Part shown: positions 22,078-30,245 of the stretch, in pieces
How positions within the stretch are numbered: the stretch's first letter is position 1
Layout of the letters: each line of letters begins with the position of its first letter
Source of the DNA: an uncultured Oscillospiraceae bacterium
Lineage (GTDB): Bacteria; Bacillota; Clostridia; Oscillospirales; Oscillospiraceae
Assembly (NCBI GenBank): GCA_934655875.1
Contig: CAKUHB010000030.1
Coordinates: 1-33,261 of the forward strand
DNA: 33,261 bases
Direction: 5' to 3'
Made by a program: the position numbers and the translations under genes
The notes under the pieces: generated by a model
Seen by the model: only the letters and a program-made list of their open reading frames with translations
What the model was told of the DNA's origin: nothing
Database searches by the model: none

Positions 22078-23880
22078 TTGAACAACCGCAAAACGAATAC
22101 GAACGGCCGCACGCTCCGGCGGCTGCTGCGGGGCAGCTGGCGCTATTTTGCCGCCTGCATCGCGGCAAGCCTGCTGTTTACGGTCTGCGAGCTGGTCATC
22201 CCGCAGATCATCCGCGTGAGCGTGGACTCCCTGATCGGGAATGCGCCGGTCAAGGTCGCGGCGGCGAAGCAGGTCGTGGAAGCACTCGGCGGCATCGAGC
22301 GGCTGCGGCAGGATCTGTGGATCCCGGCGGCGTTGATGGCGGGGCTCGGCCTGCTGTCGGCCGTCATGCGCTACTGCGTGAATCTCTACAGCTCCAAGGC
22401 CGGCGAGACGCTCGTTAAGACGAGCCGCGACCTGCTTTATCATCATATCCAGCACCTGCCGTGGAAGTGGCACATGGAGAACCCGACCGGCGATATCATC
22501 CAGCGCTGCACGTCCGACGTGGAGCGTATCAAGACGTTTTTTGAGGAGCAGTTCGTCTCTGTCTTCCGTATGATCGCCATGATCGTATTTGCCCTCGTGT
22601 GCATGGCGCTCATGAACTGGAAGCTGGCGCTCGTGCCTGCGGTCATGTTCCCCATCATCATCGTCTATTCGCTCCTGTTCCATAACTCCATCCGCGAGCG
22701 CTTTACCGCCTGCGACGAATCGGAGGGTGTCCTGTCGACCATTGCGCAGGAGAATTTGACCGGTGTGCGCGTCGTGCGTGCGTTTGGCCGCGAGGAATAC
22801 GAGCGTGAACGCTTTGAAAAGCAGAATGAGGACTATACCTCCCTCTGGGTCCGTCTCTGCCGGACGCTCTCGGACTTCTGGGCCGTCGGCGACGCGACGG
22901 CCTGCATCCAGACGATGCTCGTCGTCGTGCTGGGCAGCTACCTCTGCGTGCGCGGCGAGATGACCGAGGGCGAGTTCGTCTCGTTTGCAATCTATAACAC
23001 CATGAGCATCTCGCCTGTCCGCCGCCTCGGCCGCGTGATCTCGGAGATGAGCAAGATGGGTGTCTCGGTCTCCCGTATCTCCGAGGTGCTGGACGCCCCG
23101 TGCGAGCAGGATGCCCCGGGCGCGGCGCCTGCGCCCATGGACGGCGATATCGTCTTTGACCATGTCACCTTCCGCTATGAGACCGGGCCGGACGTCCTCT
23201 CAGACGTGTCGTTTACCATCCCCGCCGGGACAAGCTTCGGCGTTCTGGGCGGCACAGGCTCCGGCAAAAGCAGTCTCATTCTGATGCTCTGCCGACTCTA
23301 TGCCCCGTCCGAGGGCCGCGTGACGGTCGGCGGGCAGGATATTGCGGACATGCCCGCGGCGTGGGTGCGCAGTCATATCGGCGTCGTGCTGCAAGAGCCG
23401 TTCCTGTTCTCCCGCACGATCGAGGAGAACATCGGTATCTGCGGCGCAGACAACGAGACCGTGCGCAAGGCTGCGCAGACGGCCTGCATCGCGGAGGATA
23501 TCGAGCAGTTTGCGGGCGGCTATCAGACCATGGTCGGCGAGCGCGGCGTGACGCTCTCCGGCGGCCAGAAGCAGCGCGTGGCCATCGCCCGGATGCTGAC
23601 AAAGAAGACGCCGGTCATGATCTTTGACGATTCTCTGTCTGCTGTCGATACCCAGACGGACGAAAAGATCCGCGCCGCACTGGATCGCGACCTCGCCGGC
23701 GCGACCAGTATTATCATCTCCCACCGTATTACGACCCTGATGGACTGCGACAACATTCTGGTGCTTGAGCACGGCAAGGTTCTTCAGCTCGGCACGCCGC
23801 AGGCGCTGCTGCAGGAGGACGGCCTGTTCCGCCAGATCTATGATATGCAAATGTCCATCGGAGAGGAGGAGCCGGCATGA
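22078..23880 (+). CDS. ABC exporter half-transporter with degenerate catalytic site
   Basis: This is one subunit of a heterodimeric exporter (600 residues). Six membrane helices at about 20-300 are followed by a nucleotide-binding domain: Walker A GGTGSGKS near 390, signature LSGGQKQRV near 491 and Walker B VMIFDDSLSAVD near 513. The catalytic Glu after Walker B is replaced by Asp, as in the BmrC/TM287 type. The start is a TTG at 22078, 10 bases after GAGG. The last four bases overlap the partner gene. Such pairs export drugs, lipids or peptides; the substrate here is unknown. Confidence 0.92.
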   Translation: MNNRKTNTNGRTLRRLLRGSWRYFAACIAASLLFTVCELVIPQIIRVSVDSLIGNAPVKVAAAKQVVEALGGIERLRQDLWIPAALMAGLGLLSAVMRYCVNLYSSKAGETLVKTSRDLLYHHIQHLPWKWHMENPTGDIIQRCTSDVERIKTFFEEQFVSVFRMIAMIVFALVCMALMNWKLALVPAVMFPIIIVYSLLFHNSIRERFTACDESEGVLSTIAQENLTGVRVVRAFGREEYERERFEKQNEDYTSLWVRLCRTLSDFWAVGDATACIQTMLVVVLGSYLCVRGEMTEGEFVSFAIYNTMSISPVRRLGRVISEMSKMGVSVSRISEVLDAPCEQDAPGAAPAPMDGDIVFDHVTFRYETGPDVLSDVSFTIPAGTSFGVLGGTGSGKSSLILMLCRLYAPSEGRVTVGGQDIADMPAAWVRSHIGVVLQEPFLFSRTIEENIGICGADNETVRKAAQTACIAEDIEQFAGGYQTMVGERGVTLSGGQKQRVAIARMLTKKTPVMIFDDSLSAVDTQTDEKIRAALDRDLAGATSIIISHRITTLMDCDNILVLEHGKVLQLGTPQALLQEDGLFRQIYDMQMSIGEEEPA

Positions 23881-25694
23881 AGCACGATGAAACGAAAAAG
23901 GGTCTGCCCTTCTTTGGCATCCCGAAGCTGGCTCCGTATCTCAAGCCCTACCGGATGCTGTTTTTCTGGATGATCGTGACGGGCGCGATCGGCAGCGGCA
24001 TGGATGTTGTCATTCCGCTGTTCCAGCAGCACGCCATTGACCACTTCATTGCGGATCGGACGATGGACGGCATCGGCGGCTTCATCGCCCTGTACGTTCT
24101 GGTCATGATCGTCCAGACGGCGACCAACTATATTTCCGCCTACGGCGCGTGCAGAGCAGAGCTTTATATCGGCCGCGACCTCAAGCGTGAAGCCTTTAAC
24201 CATCTGCAAACGCTTTCGTTCTCCTACTTCAATCAAAACAGCGTGGGCTATGTGCACGCGCGCGTCATGTCCGATACCGACCGCATTGCAGGCACGTTGG
24301 CCTGGGGTGTGATGGAGGGCGTGTGGTATATCGCGTACCTCCTGCTGGCCGTCGTCATGATGTTCGTGCTCAACTGGAAGCTTGCGCTGTGCGTCATGGT
24401 CATCGTGCCGGTGCTCGTCCTGTCCGGCGCGTATTTCCAGAAAAAGCTCGTCTTCTTCCACCGCAAGGTGCGCGAGCAGAACTCGCAGATCACTGGCACC
24501 TTCAACGAGGGAATCACCGGTGCGAAGACGACCAAAACGCTGGTCATCGAGGACAAGGTCGAGCAGGAATTTGACGGCCTGACCGGCGAAATGAAGCGCC
24601 TGAGCGTGCGCGCCATGCACTTCCGCAGCGTCTTCATGTCCACGACGGCCTTCGCTGCGTCCATCGCACTGGCGATCGTCCTCTGGCGCGGCGGCATCAT
24701 CACAAGGGACGGCGTCATCCTCATCGGCACGCTCTCCGTATTCATGAACTATGCGCAGGGCATGATGGAGCCGGTGCAGTGGCTCGTGCAGGTCATTTCC
24801 TCGCTCGTCAACGTGCAGGTCAACGTCGAGCGCTTCACAAAGCTCATGGAGACTGAATCCGACGTGCGCGACACGCCGGAGGTGACAGAGAAATACGGCG
24901 ACGCGTTCCACCCGAAAAAGGAAAACTGGGAGCCGCTCTACGGCGATATTGAATTTCAGGACGTTACCTTCCGCTATCCGGACGGCAGCGAGAACGTGCT
25001 GGAGCATTTCAATCTGAAGGTGCCGCAGGGCACAAACGTCGCGATCGTCGGCGAGACCGGCGCGGGCAAATCGACGCTCGTCAATCTCGTCTGCCGCTTC
25101 TTCGAGCCGACCGAAGGCCGCGTCCTGATCGACGGCCGCGACGCGCGCGAGCGCAGCCAGCTGTGGCTGCACTCGAATATCGGCTATGTGCTGCAAACGC
25201 CGCACCTGTTCTCCGGCACGGTGCTGGAAAACCTGCGCTACGGCAGACCGGATGCCACCATGGCCGAGATCGAAGCTGCGGTCAGGGCTGTTTCCGCCGA
25301 CCAGATCATTGCCCGCCTGCCGGACGGCTATGACTCCGACATCGGCGAGGGCGGCAATACGCTCTCCACGGGCGAAAAGCAGCTGCTGTCCTTCGCCCGC
25401 GCGCTTCTGGCCGACCCGCGTATTTTTGTCCTCGACGAAGCAACCAGCTCGGTCGACACCGTGACGGAGCGGCTCATCCAGAACGCCATCGAAAAGGTCA
25501 TGGCCGGCCGCACCTCATTCATCATCGCCCACCGTCTGTCGACCATCCGCCGCGCGGATGTGATCCTCGTCGTCCACGACGGCAAGATCGTCGAAAGCGG
25601 CACGCACCGCTCCCTCATGGCCGCCAGGGGCGCCTATTACCAGCTCTACACACGCCAGTACCGCGAGGAGCAGACGAAGACGATCATGGAATAA
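23877..25694 (+). CDS. ABC exporter half-transporter with canonical catalytic site
   Basis: The partner subunit has 605 residues: six helices, then Walker A GETGAGKS near 391 and Walker B IFVLDEATSSVD near 516 with the catalytic Glu intact. Its signature reads LSTGEKQ instead of LSGGQ. This degenerate signature would face the degenerate Walker B site of the first subunit, which leaves one fully active ATP site, as expected for heterodimeric exporters. The ATG at 23877 lies in ATGA shared with the upstream stop, so equal synthesis is likely. A repeat begins seven bases after the stop and supplies a large stem-loop. Confidence 0.92.
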   Translation: MKHDETKKGLPFFGIPKLAPYLKPYRMLFFWMIVTGAIGSGMDVVIPLFQQHAIDHFIADRTMDGIGGFIALYVLVMIVQTATNYISAYGACRAELYIGRDLKREAFNHLQTLSFSYFNQNSVGYVHARVMSDTDRIAGTLAWGVMEGVWYIAYLLLAVVMMFVLNWKLALCVMVIVPVLVLSGAYFQKKLVFFHRKVREQNSQITGTFNEGITGAKTTKTLVIEDKVEQEFDGLTGEMKRLSVRAMHFRSVFMSTTAFAASIALAIVLWRGGIITRDGVILIGTLSVFMNYAQGMMEPVQWLVQVISSLVNVQVNVERFTKLMETESDVRDTPEVTEKYGDAFHPKKENWEPLYGDIEFQDVTFRYPDGSENVLEHFNLKVPQGTNVAIVGETGAGKSTLVNLVCRFFEPTEGRVLIDGRDARERSQLWLHSNIGYVLQTPHLFSGTVLENLRYGRPDATMAEIEAAVRAVSADQIIARLPDGYDSDIGEGGNTLSTGEKQLLSFARALLADPRIFVLDEATSSVDTVTERLIQNAIEKVMAGRTSFIIAHRLSTIRRADVILVVHDGKIVESGTHRSLMAARGAYYQLYTRQYREEQTKTIME

Positions 25695-25700
25695 GCGCGT

Positions 25701-26080
25701 TCCTCCGGAGGCCCTGTCTTTTCTCTCGCAAGAGAAAAGACAGGGGAGAAAAGAGCGCGTGGGGACGCGGAGCGTGTGCCGCAGTGCCACCATAACAGCT
25801 CTTTGGTACGCGCCGCCCGTTAGGATAGCATCAGATTTGTTGGTCGTTGCCTTTGAATACATGCGGTCAAAAGAAGGTGCCATCAAAATTTGCTGGGTTG
25901 TACGTATTCGCACTGACCCCTGGCTCTCCCTTTGGGAGAGCTGTCGCCGCAGGCGACTGAGAGGGCGCTTGCCATCCCGTTCGCGGCGAACCCTCTCCGT
26001 CTTCGCTCCGCTCAGACACCTCTCCCAGAGGGAGAGGCAAGGAACGCGGAAAAAGGAGTTTTTGGTACAAATCTGCCTGC
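25701..26080 (+). repeat. Composite non-coding repeat, copy A
   Basis: The parts in order are a 15-bp perfect stem CCCTGTCTTTTCTCT/AGAGAAAAGACAGGG (25712-25726, 25731-25745); a conserved core (25805-25913) with GTACGTATTCGCAC at its end; a stem-loop module (25923-26037); and a tail with GTACAAATCTGCC (26065-26077). The same blocks, in the same order, occur inverted at 30370-30853. Frames crossing it shift between copies, so it is not coding. The first stem may also serve as the 3' end of the exporter message. Confidence 0.85.
25923..26037. mobile_element. MITE-like stem-loop module inside copy A
   Basis: The 115-bp module starts with the hairpin GCTCTCCC-TTT-GGGAGAGC (25923-25941) and ends with CCTCTCCC-AGA-GGGAGAGG (26019-26037). 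Inside are GTCGCC-GCA-GGCGAC (25943-25957) and GAGAGGG against CCCTCTC. The two ends are also inverted repeats of each other, so the whole can fold into a branched structure. No transposase is encoded. Modules of this type are widespread in gut clostridia (my recollection, not checked). Confidence 0.65.
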
Positions 26081-26100
26081 CTTTGCGGGAAAATCCAAGA

Positions 26101-26133
26101 AACCCGGGCTGCGGAAGTTCCGCAGCCCGGGTT
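26101..26133. terminator. Strong terminator of the cysteine desulfidase operon
   Basis: AACCCGGGCTGCGG (26101-26114) pairs perfectly with CCGCAGCCCGGGTT (26120-26133). T residues follow on both strands (TTTTC on plus, TTTCTT on minus). It lies 11 bases after the stop of the leftward gene. Confidence 0.85.
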
Positions 26134-26144
26134 TTCTGCATTTT

Positions 26145-27422
26145 TTATGGTTCCATCATCAGCTGAATGATCTGCCGGTCGGTGTCGGCCATGCCGTTGT
26201 GGGCGAGGGAGCCGACGGCTTCGATCGTGTGCTCGATGCCGGATTTGACGATGCCGTCGCCGGCGTAGAACTGATTTCCGCAGCGGTACATATGGTAGCC
26301 GAGCAGGCCCGCGTCCACGCTGGTCGCGATCTTGGCCGCGCACGAGGGCTTCGCGCCGTCGCAGATGATGCCGGAGGTGATGGCCATGGCGTTGACGAGC
26401 GTATGCTTGATCTGCTCATACCCGCCGCCATAGAGATACGTAATGCCTGCGCCTGCTCCGCAGCCAGCGGAGACCGCGCCGCAGTAGGCCGACAGCGTGC
26501 CGATATGCGCTTTGATGTGGATGGTGCTGAGGTTTGAGACGGCCATGGCGCGGTAGAGCTTCTCCCGGCTGACGCCCAGCTCCTGTGCATAGACGATGAC
26601 CGGCACGGACGCCGTGATGCCCTGATTGCCGGAGCCGGAGTTGATGATGACCGGCAGCTCGCACCCGGACATGCGCGCGTCGCTCGCTGCGGCGGCCATA
26701 TAGCGCGCGCGGTTCTGCACGGTCTCGCCGTAGGCTTCGCGCAGCGTCCTGCCGACGTTCGCGCCGTAGGAGCCATTCAGACCCGCTTCGGCGATGGTCA
26801 TATTGTACGAGATCTGCCGTTCAAAGATCTCCTGTACATCCTCCGGACAGAGCGTTTCGGCGAAGTCCACGATGCGCTCGACGGTCAGGACGCTCCGGTC
26901 GGTGCGGCGCTCCGAGACGGTTTCACTGCATGGCCGGTCGATGATACGCGTCGTGCCGTGCAGCAGCTGCACGAGGTTCGTGTGATTGCCGACGATGCGC
27001 GCGGTGGCGTGATCGCTGTCGGTATAGACGGTAATGCGGATATCAAAGATGAACGGAGAGTCGATGGGGCGAATGTCAAAGACAGCCGTCTTGAGATACG
27101 CGCGCATGTCCGCGATCTGCGCGTCCGTGACCTCGCTCAGGACCTCCAGTTCCTTGTCCTCGCGTCCGGCGACGATACCGGCGGCAGCTGCCGCTGCAAT
27201 GCCGTGCATGGAGCCTGTGTGCGGCACGACGACGCTTTTGACGTTCTTGATGATATTTCCGCTGACCTCGATCTTCACCCGCGACGGGCGCGCTCCGAGC
27301 GCCGCACGTGCCTGCGCCGCCGCGTAGGCAATGGCGATCGGCTCCGTGCAGCCCATGGCGGGAACCAGCTCCTCGCGCAGAATATCCAGAAAGCTTTGAT
27401 ATAATTCAGATGTACGTTCCAT
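26145..27422 (-). CDS. L-cysteine desulfidase / UPF0597 (CyuA-like) protein
   Basis: The cytoplasmic protein has 425 residues and belongs to the UPF0597/'serine dehydratase alpha-like' group. It includes the iron-sulfur L-cysteine desulfidases that split cysteine to pyruvate, sulfide and ammonia. Features are GCTEPIAIAYAAA at 24-36 with the first conserved Cys, GNIIKNVKSVVVPHTG, NSGSGNQGITASVPV in the middle, and the cluster-type cysteines in GAVSAGCGAGAG and ICDGAKPSCAAKI. The start overlaps no gene; GGAGGAAT lies 10 bases upstream, inside the end of the NifX-like gene, so the two form an operon. Another small-molecule lyase activity cannot be excluded. Confidence 0.88.
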   Translation of the reverse strand: MERTSELYQSFLDILREELVPAMGCTEPIAIAYAAAQARAALGARPSRVKIEVSGNIIKNVKSVVVPHTGSMHGIAAAAAAGIVAGREDKELEVLSEVTDAQIADMRAYLKTAVFDIRPIDSPFIFDIRITVYTDSDHATARIVGNHTNLVQLLHGTTRIIDRPCSETVSERRTDRSVLTVERIVDFAETLCPEDVQEIFERQISYNMTIAEAGLNGSYGANVGRTLREAYGETVQNRARYMAAAASDARMSGCELPVIINSGSGNQGITASVPVIVYAQELGVSREKLYRAMAVSNLSTIHIKAHIGTLSAYCGAVSAGCGAGAGITYLYGGGYEQIKHTLVNAMAITSGIICDGAKPSCAAKIATSVDAGLLGYHMYRCGNQFYAGDGIVKSGIEHTIEAVGSLAHNGMADTDRQIIQLMMEP

Positions 27423-27428
27423 GGCTGA

Positions 27429-27836
27429 TCATTCCTCCGGTTTTTCGTGATAGCAGGCAGCCGAGCAGGTATGGCTGCCGCAGAGCCTGGCGGTATCGCC
27501 TGCGTGGTGCTGGCAGCAATAGTCCGGCTGATAGCTGAGCGTGCCGGCCAGCAGCGCCTGCACAGCTTCGTCCGCGCGGCCGGTGACCCCGGCATAGAGC
27601 CGGATCCCGGCTTCGGTCAGCGCCATCCGCGCGCCGCCGCCAAGTCCGCCGCAGATCACGGCGTCAACGGCATATGCCTTCAGAAATCCGGCCAGCGCGC
27701 CGTGGCCGCTGCCCATCGTATCGACGATCGCGGAGGAGACCACGCGATTGTCTGTAATATCATAGAGCTTGAACCGGGCCGTCCGGCCAAAATGGGCGAA
27801 AACTTCACCATGGTCGTAAGGAACTGCAAGCCGCAT
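27429..27836 (-). CDS. NifX/NafY-like (dinitrogenase cofactor domain) protein
   Basis: The 135-residue protein begins MRLAVPYDHGEVFAHFGRTA, the usual start of the small Fe-Mo-cofactor-like domain. It continues with GHGALAGFLKAYAVDAVICG and GARMALTEAGI, where the family places its cluster or metal site. The C-terminus (about 105-135) is rich in Cys and His (CCQHHAGDTARLCGSHTCSAAC), probably a metal site. The ATG at 27836 follows AGGAGG by 8 bases; an ATG 33 bases upstream lacks a site. It is the first gene of an operon with the CyuA-like enzyme, which probably needs an iron-sulfur cluster. A role in cluster or sulfide handling is inferred. No nitrogenase genes are present. Confidence 0.85.
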   Translation of the reverse strand: MRLAVPYDHGEVFAHFGRTARFKLYDITDNRVVSSAIVDTMGSGHGALAGFLKAYAVDAVICGGLGGGARMALTEAGIRLYAGVTGRADEAVQALLAGTLSYQPDYCCQHHAGDTARLCGSHTCSAACYHEKPEE

Positions 27837-27876
27837 AAAGAAGCCTCCTGTTCTGCACGCGTTGTGCAATATGACA

Positions 27877-27920
27877 ATAATGATCCAACCTCATTATACC
27901 ATATTTGTCGTGTTTGTAAA
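27877..27920 (-). promoter_or_regulatory. Promoter and dyad of the NifX-like/CyuA-like operon
   Basis: On the minus strand TTTACA (27915-27920) and TATAAT (27893-27898) are 16 bases apart. A perfect 7-bp inverted repeat, ATAATGA (27877-27883) and TCATTAT (27891-27897), with a 7-base centre covers the -10 and transcription start. It is a likely repressor site, but the regulator is not known. Confidence 0.65.
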
Positions 27921-27928
27921 GAACAGAA

Positions 27929-27956
27929 AACCTGCCGCCCGGGTGGGCGGCAGGTT
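27929..27956 (-). terminator. Terminator of the AbrB/ABC operon
   Basis: AACCTGCCGCCC and GGGCGGCAGGTT form a perfect 12-bp stem with a 4-base loop. On the minus strand TTTTCTG follows. It lies 12 bases after the permease stop. Confidence 0.88.
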
Positions 27957-27968
27957 CGGGATATCCAA

Positions 27969-28616
27969 TTACAGATCAACGGCTTCGAACCGCTTGCAGG
28001 ACGTGCGGTAGGCCAGCCGTGTCTCGAGCGCATATACCGCCATGCCGCCAAGCAGCACCGGCAGCTGGCGGACAAGATCTGCGGGCGCATAGCTCTCGCA
28101 GACGGTCTTCATATACGGCACAATGTGGTCGAGCGTCTCAAGCAGCACGATGGCGAAGAACAGCACGACGCTCGACACGACGAAGGGCTTGCCGAGATCA
28201 TACCCGTTTTTATAATGCATGGGCAGAAATACGAGGTTGAACAGCCCCATCAGCACGAAGCCGAAGCCGAGGAACGCCAGATTGGCTTCGATACCGACCG
28301 GGTTATTGATCTCCGCATAGCTCCTGCGGATGAGCATGAACGGGATGCACACCGCGATTTGCAGCAGCTGGAGCGTAATAATCGTGGAGAAGCGCGCCTT
28401 AACAAGATCGCGCTTCGTGACCGGCAGCAGCGCCATATAATATACGTCGCGGTTTTCCCGTGCGGCCTGCAGCATGAGGAAAATACCGAGGGCGTTATAG
28501 AAAAACGTCACGTAATACGGATAGCTCGGCACGAGCACGAGCCCGCTCAGCAGCAGAAACAGCAGCGGCACCGGCGTGACGGTCAGCTTCCATTCCTTTT
28601 TCATTAACAGCTTCAT
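27969..28616 (-). CDS. ABC-2 type transporter permease
   Basis: The 215-residue protein has six predicted helices and a short N-terminus (MKLLMKKEWKLTVTP), as in small ABC-2 permeases of Firmicutes, where two copies join one ATPase dimer. Typical elements are the cytoplasmic loop RENRDVYYMALLPVTKRDLV after the second helix. The ATG at 28616 overlaps the stop of the ATPase gene by four bases, and GGCGGAAG-like sequence precedes it. Together with the ATPase and an AbrB-type protein it forms a three-gene operon. Export of a peptide or lipid is plausible; nothing fixes the substrate. Confidence 0.82.
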   Translation of the reverse strand: MKLLMKKEWKLTVTPVPLLFLLLSGLVLVPSYPYYVTFFYNALGIFLMLQAARENRDVYYMALLPVTKRDLVKARFSTIITLQLLQIAVCIPFMLIRRSYAEINNPVGIEANLAFLGFGFVLMGLFNLVFLPMHYKNGYDLGKPFVVSSVVLFFAIVLLETLDHIVPYMKTVCESYAPADLVRQLPVLLGGMAVYALETRLAYRTSCKRFEAVDL

Positions 28617-29464
28617 ACTTCCGCCTCCCGTTCCAGATGCACCATGATCTGCTCCAGATTTGCCGGCGCAAGCGCAAAGCCATCGGCCAGCGCAGCGTCC
28701 TCCTTGCGCAGGAGCGCTTCCAGCTCGCCCTTGTGGCTGCGCGCGCCGATGAGTCTGGCGCGCAGCGCCGCGCTGCACGCGGCATCCTCGCCCTGTAGGG
28801 ACAGATACGCGTCCGTGAGCGTCTTTTTGTCCGCGCTGACGGCGACGCGGCCATTCTGGATGTATGTGATCGTATCCGCGCAGGCGTCAAGATCGGAGGT
28901 GATATGCGTGGAGAAGAGGATCGACACGCCATCCTGCTCGCAGAGCGTCAGGAAGGTTTGCAGCAGCTCGTCGCGCGAGACCGGGTCAAGCCCGGACGTC
29001 GGCTCGTCGAGGATCAGCAGTTCTGCCCGGTGCGACATGGCGACGGCCAGCTGATACTTGACCTTCATGCCCTCGGACAGCTCGCAGACGCGCTTGCTCT
29101 CGTCCAGAGAGAACCGGCTTACGAGCCGCGCATACCGCGCGTCGTCCCAGCCGGGATAGAACAACTTCGTGACCGCGGTCAGCTCGCGCAGGCGCTTGCG
29201 CTGGTAATAGGACGCACCGCCGGAGACGAAGCCAATGCGCGAGCGGATCTCGCGTTCGTCTTTGTCCATGTCCAGCCCGCAGATCGTGATGCGGCCCTCG
29301 TCCGGGTGGACGAGATGGAGCATGGATTTGAGCGTGGTCGTTTTGCCCGCGCCGTTGCGGCCGATCAGGCCCATGATCGTCCCGGCTTCCATTGCAAACG
29401 AGACATGATCCAGCCGGAAGGCCGGATACTGCTTGCAAAGACCGTCAAGTCTCAGAATTTCCAT
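28613..29464 (-). CDS. ABC transporter ATPase
   Basis: The 283-residue nucleotide-binding protein has Walker A GRNGAGKTTTL near 35-45, the signature LSEGMKVKYQ near 132 and Walker B LLILDEPTSGLD near 154. Sensor His lies in FSTHITSDLD. It resembles the ATPases of small ABC-2 exporters such as YtrB and PmtA, including the C-terminal tail of about 60 residues. It starts at 29464 inside the last codons of the AbrB-like gene (20-base overlap) and overlaps the permease by four, so all three are coupled. Confidence 0.9.
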   Translation of the reverse strand: MEILRLDGLCKQYPAFRLDHVSFAMEAGTIMGLIGRNGAGKTTTLKSMLHLVHPDEGRITICGLDMDKDEREIRSRIGFVSGGASYYQRKRLRELTAVTKLFYPGWDDARYARLVSRFSLDESKRVCELSEGMKVKYQLAVAMSHRAELLILDEPTSGLDPVSRDELLQTFLTLCEQDGVSILFSTHITSDLDACADTITYIQNGRVAVSADKKTLTDAYLSLQGEDAACSAALRARLIGARSHKGELEALLRKEDAALADGFALAPANLEQIMVHLEREAEV

Positions 29465-29684
29465 CGTCCTCTGCCTCCCTTGCCAGCCGGAACAGCGAAT
29501 CCGGAACGTTCAGATCGTCCATGCCGACGAGCGCAATGCCGCGCTTTTTGTCGGCCATCAGCAGCAGCTGGTCGCCTGGCTGAATGTCAAACAGCTCGCG
29601 CGCGCCCTTGGGAATGACGATCTGCCCCTTTTCGCCGACCTTGACCAGACTGATGAATTTCCCCTTCGGGAACTGCATCGCCAT
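29445..29684 (-). CDS. AbrB/SpoVT-type transition-state-like regulator
   Basis: The 79-residue protein has one swapped-hairpin domain: KVGEKGQIVIPKGARELFDI then QPGDQLLLMADKKRGIALVG. This is the DNA-binding dimer of AbrB, MazE and SpoVT. The tail MDDLNVPDSLFRLAREAEDD is acidic. AGGAAG lies 8-10 bases before the ATG at 29684, and an internal MAMQ start fits the spacing. It is first in the operon and lies beside a 36-base dyad over the promoter, so it probably controls its own operon. An antitoxin role is unlikely because no toxin gene follows; the next gene is an ABC ATPase. Confidence 0.88.
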   Translation of the reverse strand: MAMQFPKGKFISLVKVGEKGQIVIPKGARELFDIQPGDQLLLMADKKRGIALVGMDDLNVPDSLFRLAREAEDDGNSET

Positions 29685-29705
29685 AAAAACTTCCTCCCGA
29701 TACGA

Positions 29706-29741
29706 GTTATACTTGGTATGACTTTTCATACACAGTATAAC
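29706..29741. promoter_or_regulatory. 36-bp operator dyad over the AbrB/ABC promoter
   Basis: Arms GTTATACTTGGTATGA (29706-29721) and TCATACACAGTATAAC (29726-29741) match in 14 of 16 positions around CTTT. The minus-strand -10 TATACT (29734-29739) falls in one arm. Repeated TATAC/GTATA blocks suit a dimeric or tetrameric regulator such as the AbrB-like protein encoded just downstream. Confidence 0.65.
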
Positions 29742-29790
29742 ACGGGGAAAGAAAAATGCAAGCACTTTTTCCTGGCTGCCGGATGCTTTT

Positions 29791-29833
29791 CCCGCAATGG
29801 GAACTTGCGGGAAAATTCTGCGTCTGATATACT
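29791..29833 (+). promoter_or_regulatory. Promoter of the DUF2500 gene, with dyad
   Basis: TTGCGG (29805-29810) and TATACT (29828-29833) have a 17-base spacer; TG (29825-29826) extends the -10. A perfect repeat CCCGCAA (29791-29797) / TTGCGGG (29805-29811) overlaps the -35 and could be a binding site. Confidence 0.6.
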
Positions 29834-29863
29834 GTAGATACAAACAGAAAGAGAGGGCCAGCT

Positions 29864-30229
29864 ATGTTCGGCTTCGGATTTTTTGACTCGGTGTTTCCTG
29901 TGATCTTTACGGTCATGTTCGTTCTGATTCTCGGCGTGTTCATTGTGACCCTCGTCCGCGGCGTCGGCCAGTGGCACAAGAACAACAACTCCCCGCGCCT
30001 GACCGTCCCGGCGACCATCGTCTCCAAGCGGATGGAGGTGTCGCACCACCACAATACCGACACGCACATGACCAGCTCCTCCACGTGGTACTATGCGACG
30101 TTTCAGGTCGAAAGCGGCGACCGCATGGAGCTGACCGTCTCCGGCAGCGACTACGGCTATCTCGTCGAGGGCGACCACGGCAAATTGACGTTCCAGGGCA
30201 CAAGGTTCCTTGGCTTTGAATGCGCGTGA
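29864..30229 (+). CDS. DUF2500 family membrane protein
   Basis: The 121-residue protein has one N-terminal helix (about 8-32) followed by a soluble beta-rich domain. PATIVSKRMEVSHHHNTDTH, YYATFQVESGDRMELTVSG and YGYLVEGDHGKLTFQGTRFL match the DUF2500 pattern (as in YhhM). AGAGAGGGC lies before the ATG. Its function is unknown; the His-rich loop at residues 61-68 could bind a metal, which is only a suggestion. It has its own promoter and terminator and is divergent from the AbrB operon. Confidence 0.85.
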   Translation: MFGFGFFDSVFPVIFTVMFVLILGVFIVTLVRGVGQWHKNNNSPRLTVPATIVSKRMEVSHHHNTDTHMTSSSTWYYATFQVESGDRMELTVSGSDYGYLVEGDHGKLTFQGTRFLGFECA

Positions 30230-30245
30230 TTTCATTTATACCGGG

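Noticed and set aside
25515..26141. Long minus-strand frame with SLWERCLSGAKTERV-type residues across repeat A
   Set aside because: It runs from the end of the exporter gene through the stem-loop repeat. The similar repeat B is read in other frames with stops, and such translations are the well-known spurious products of stem-loop repeats.
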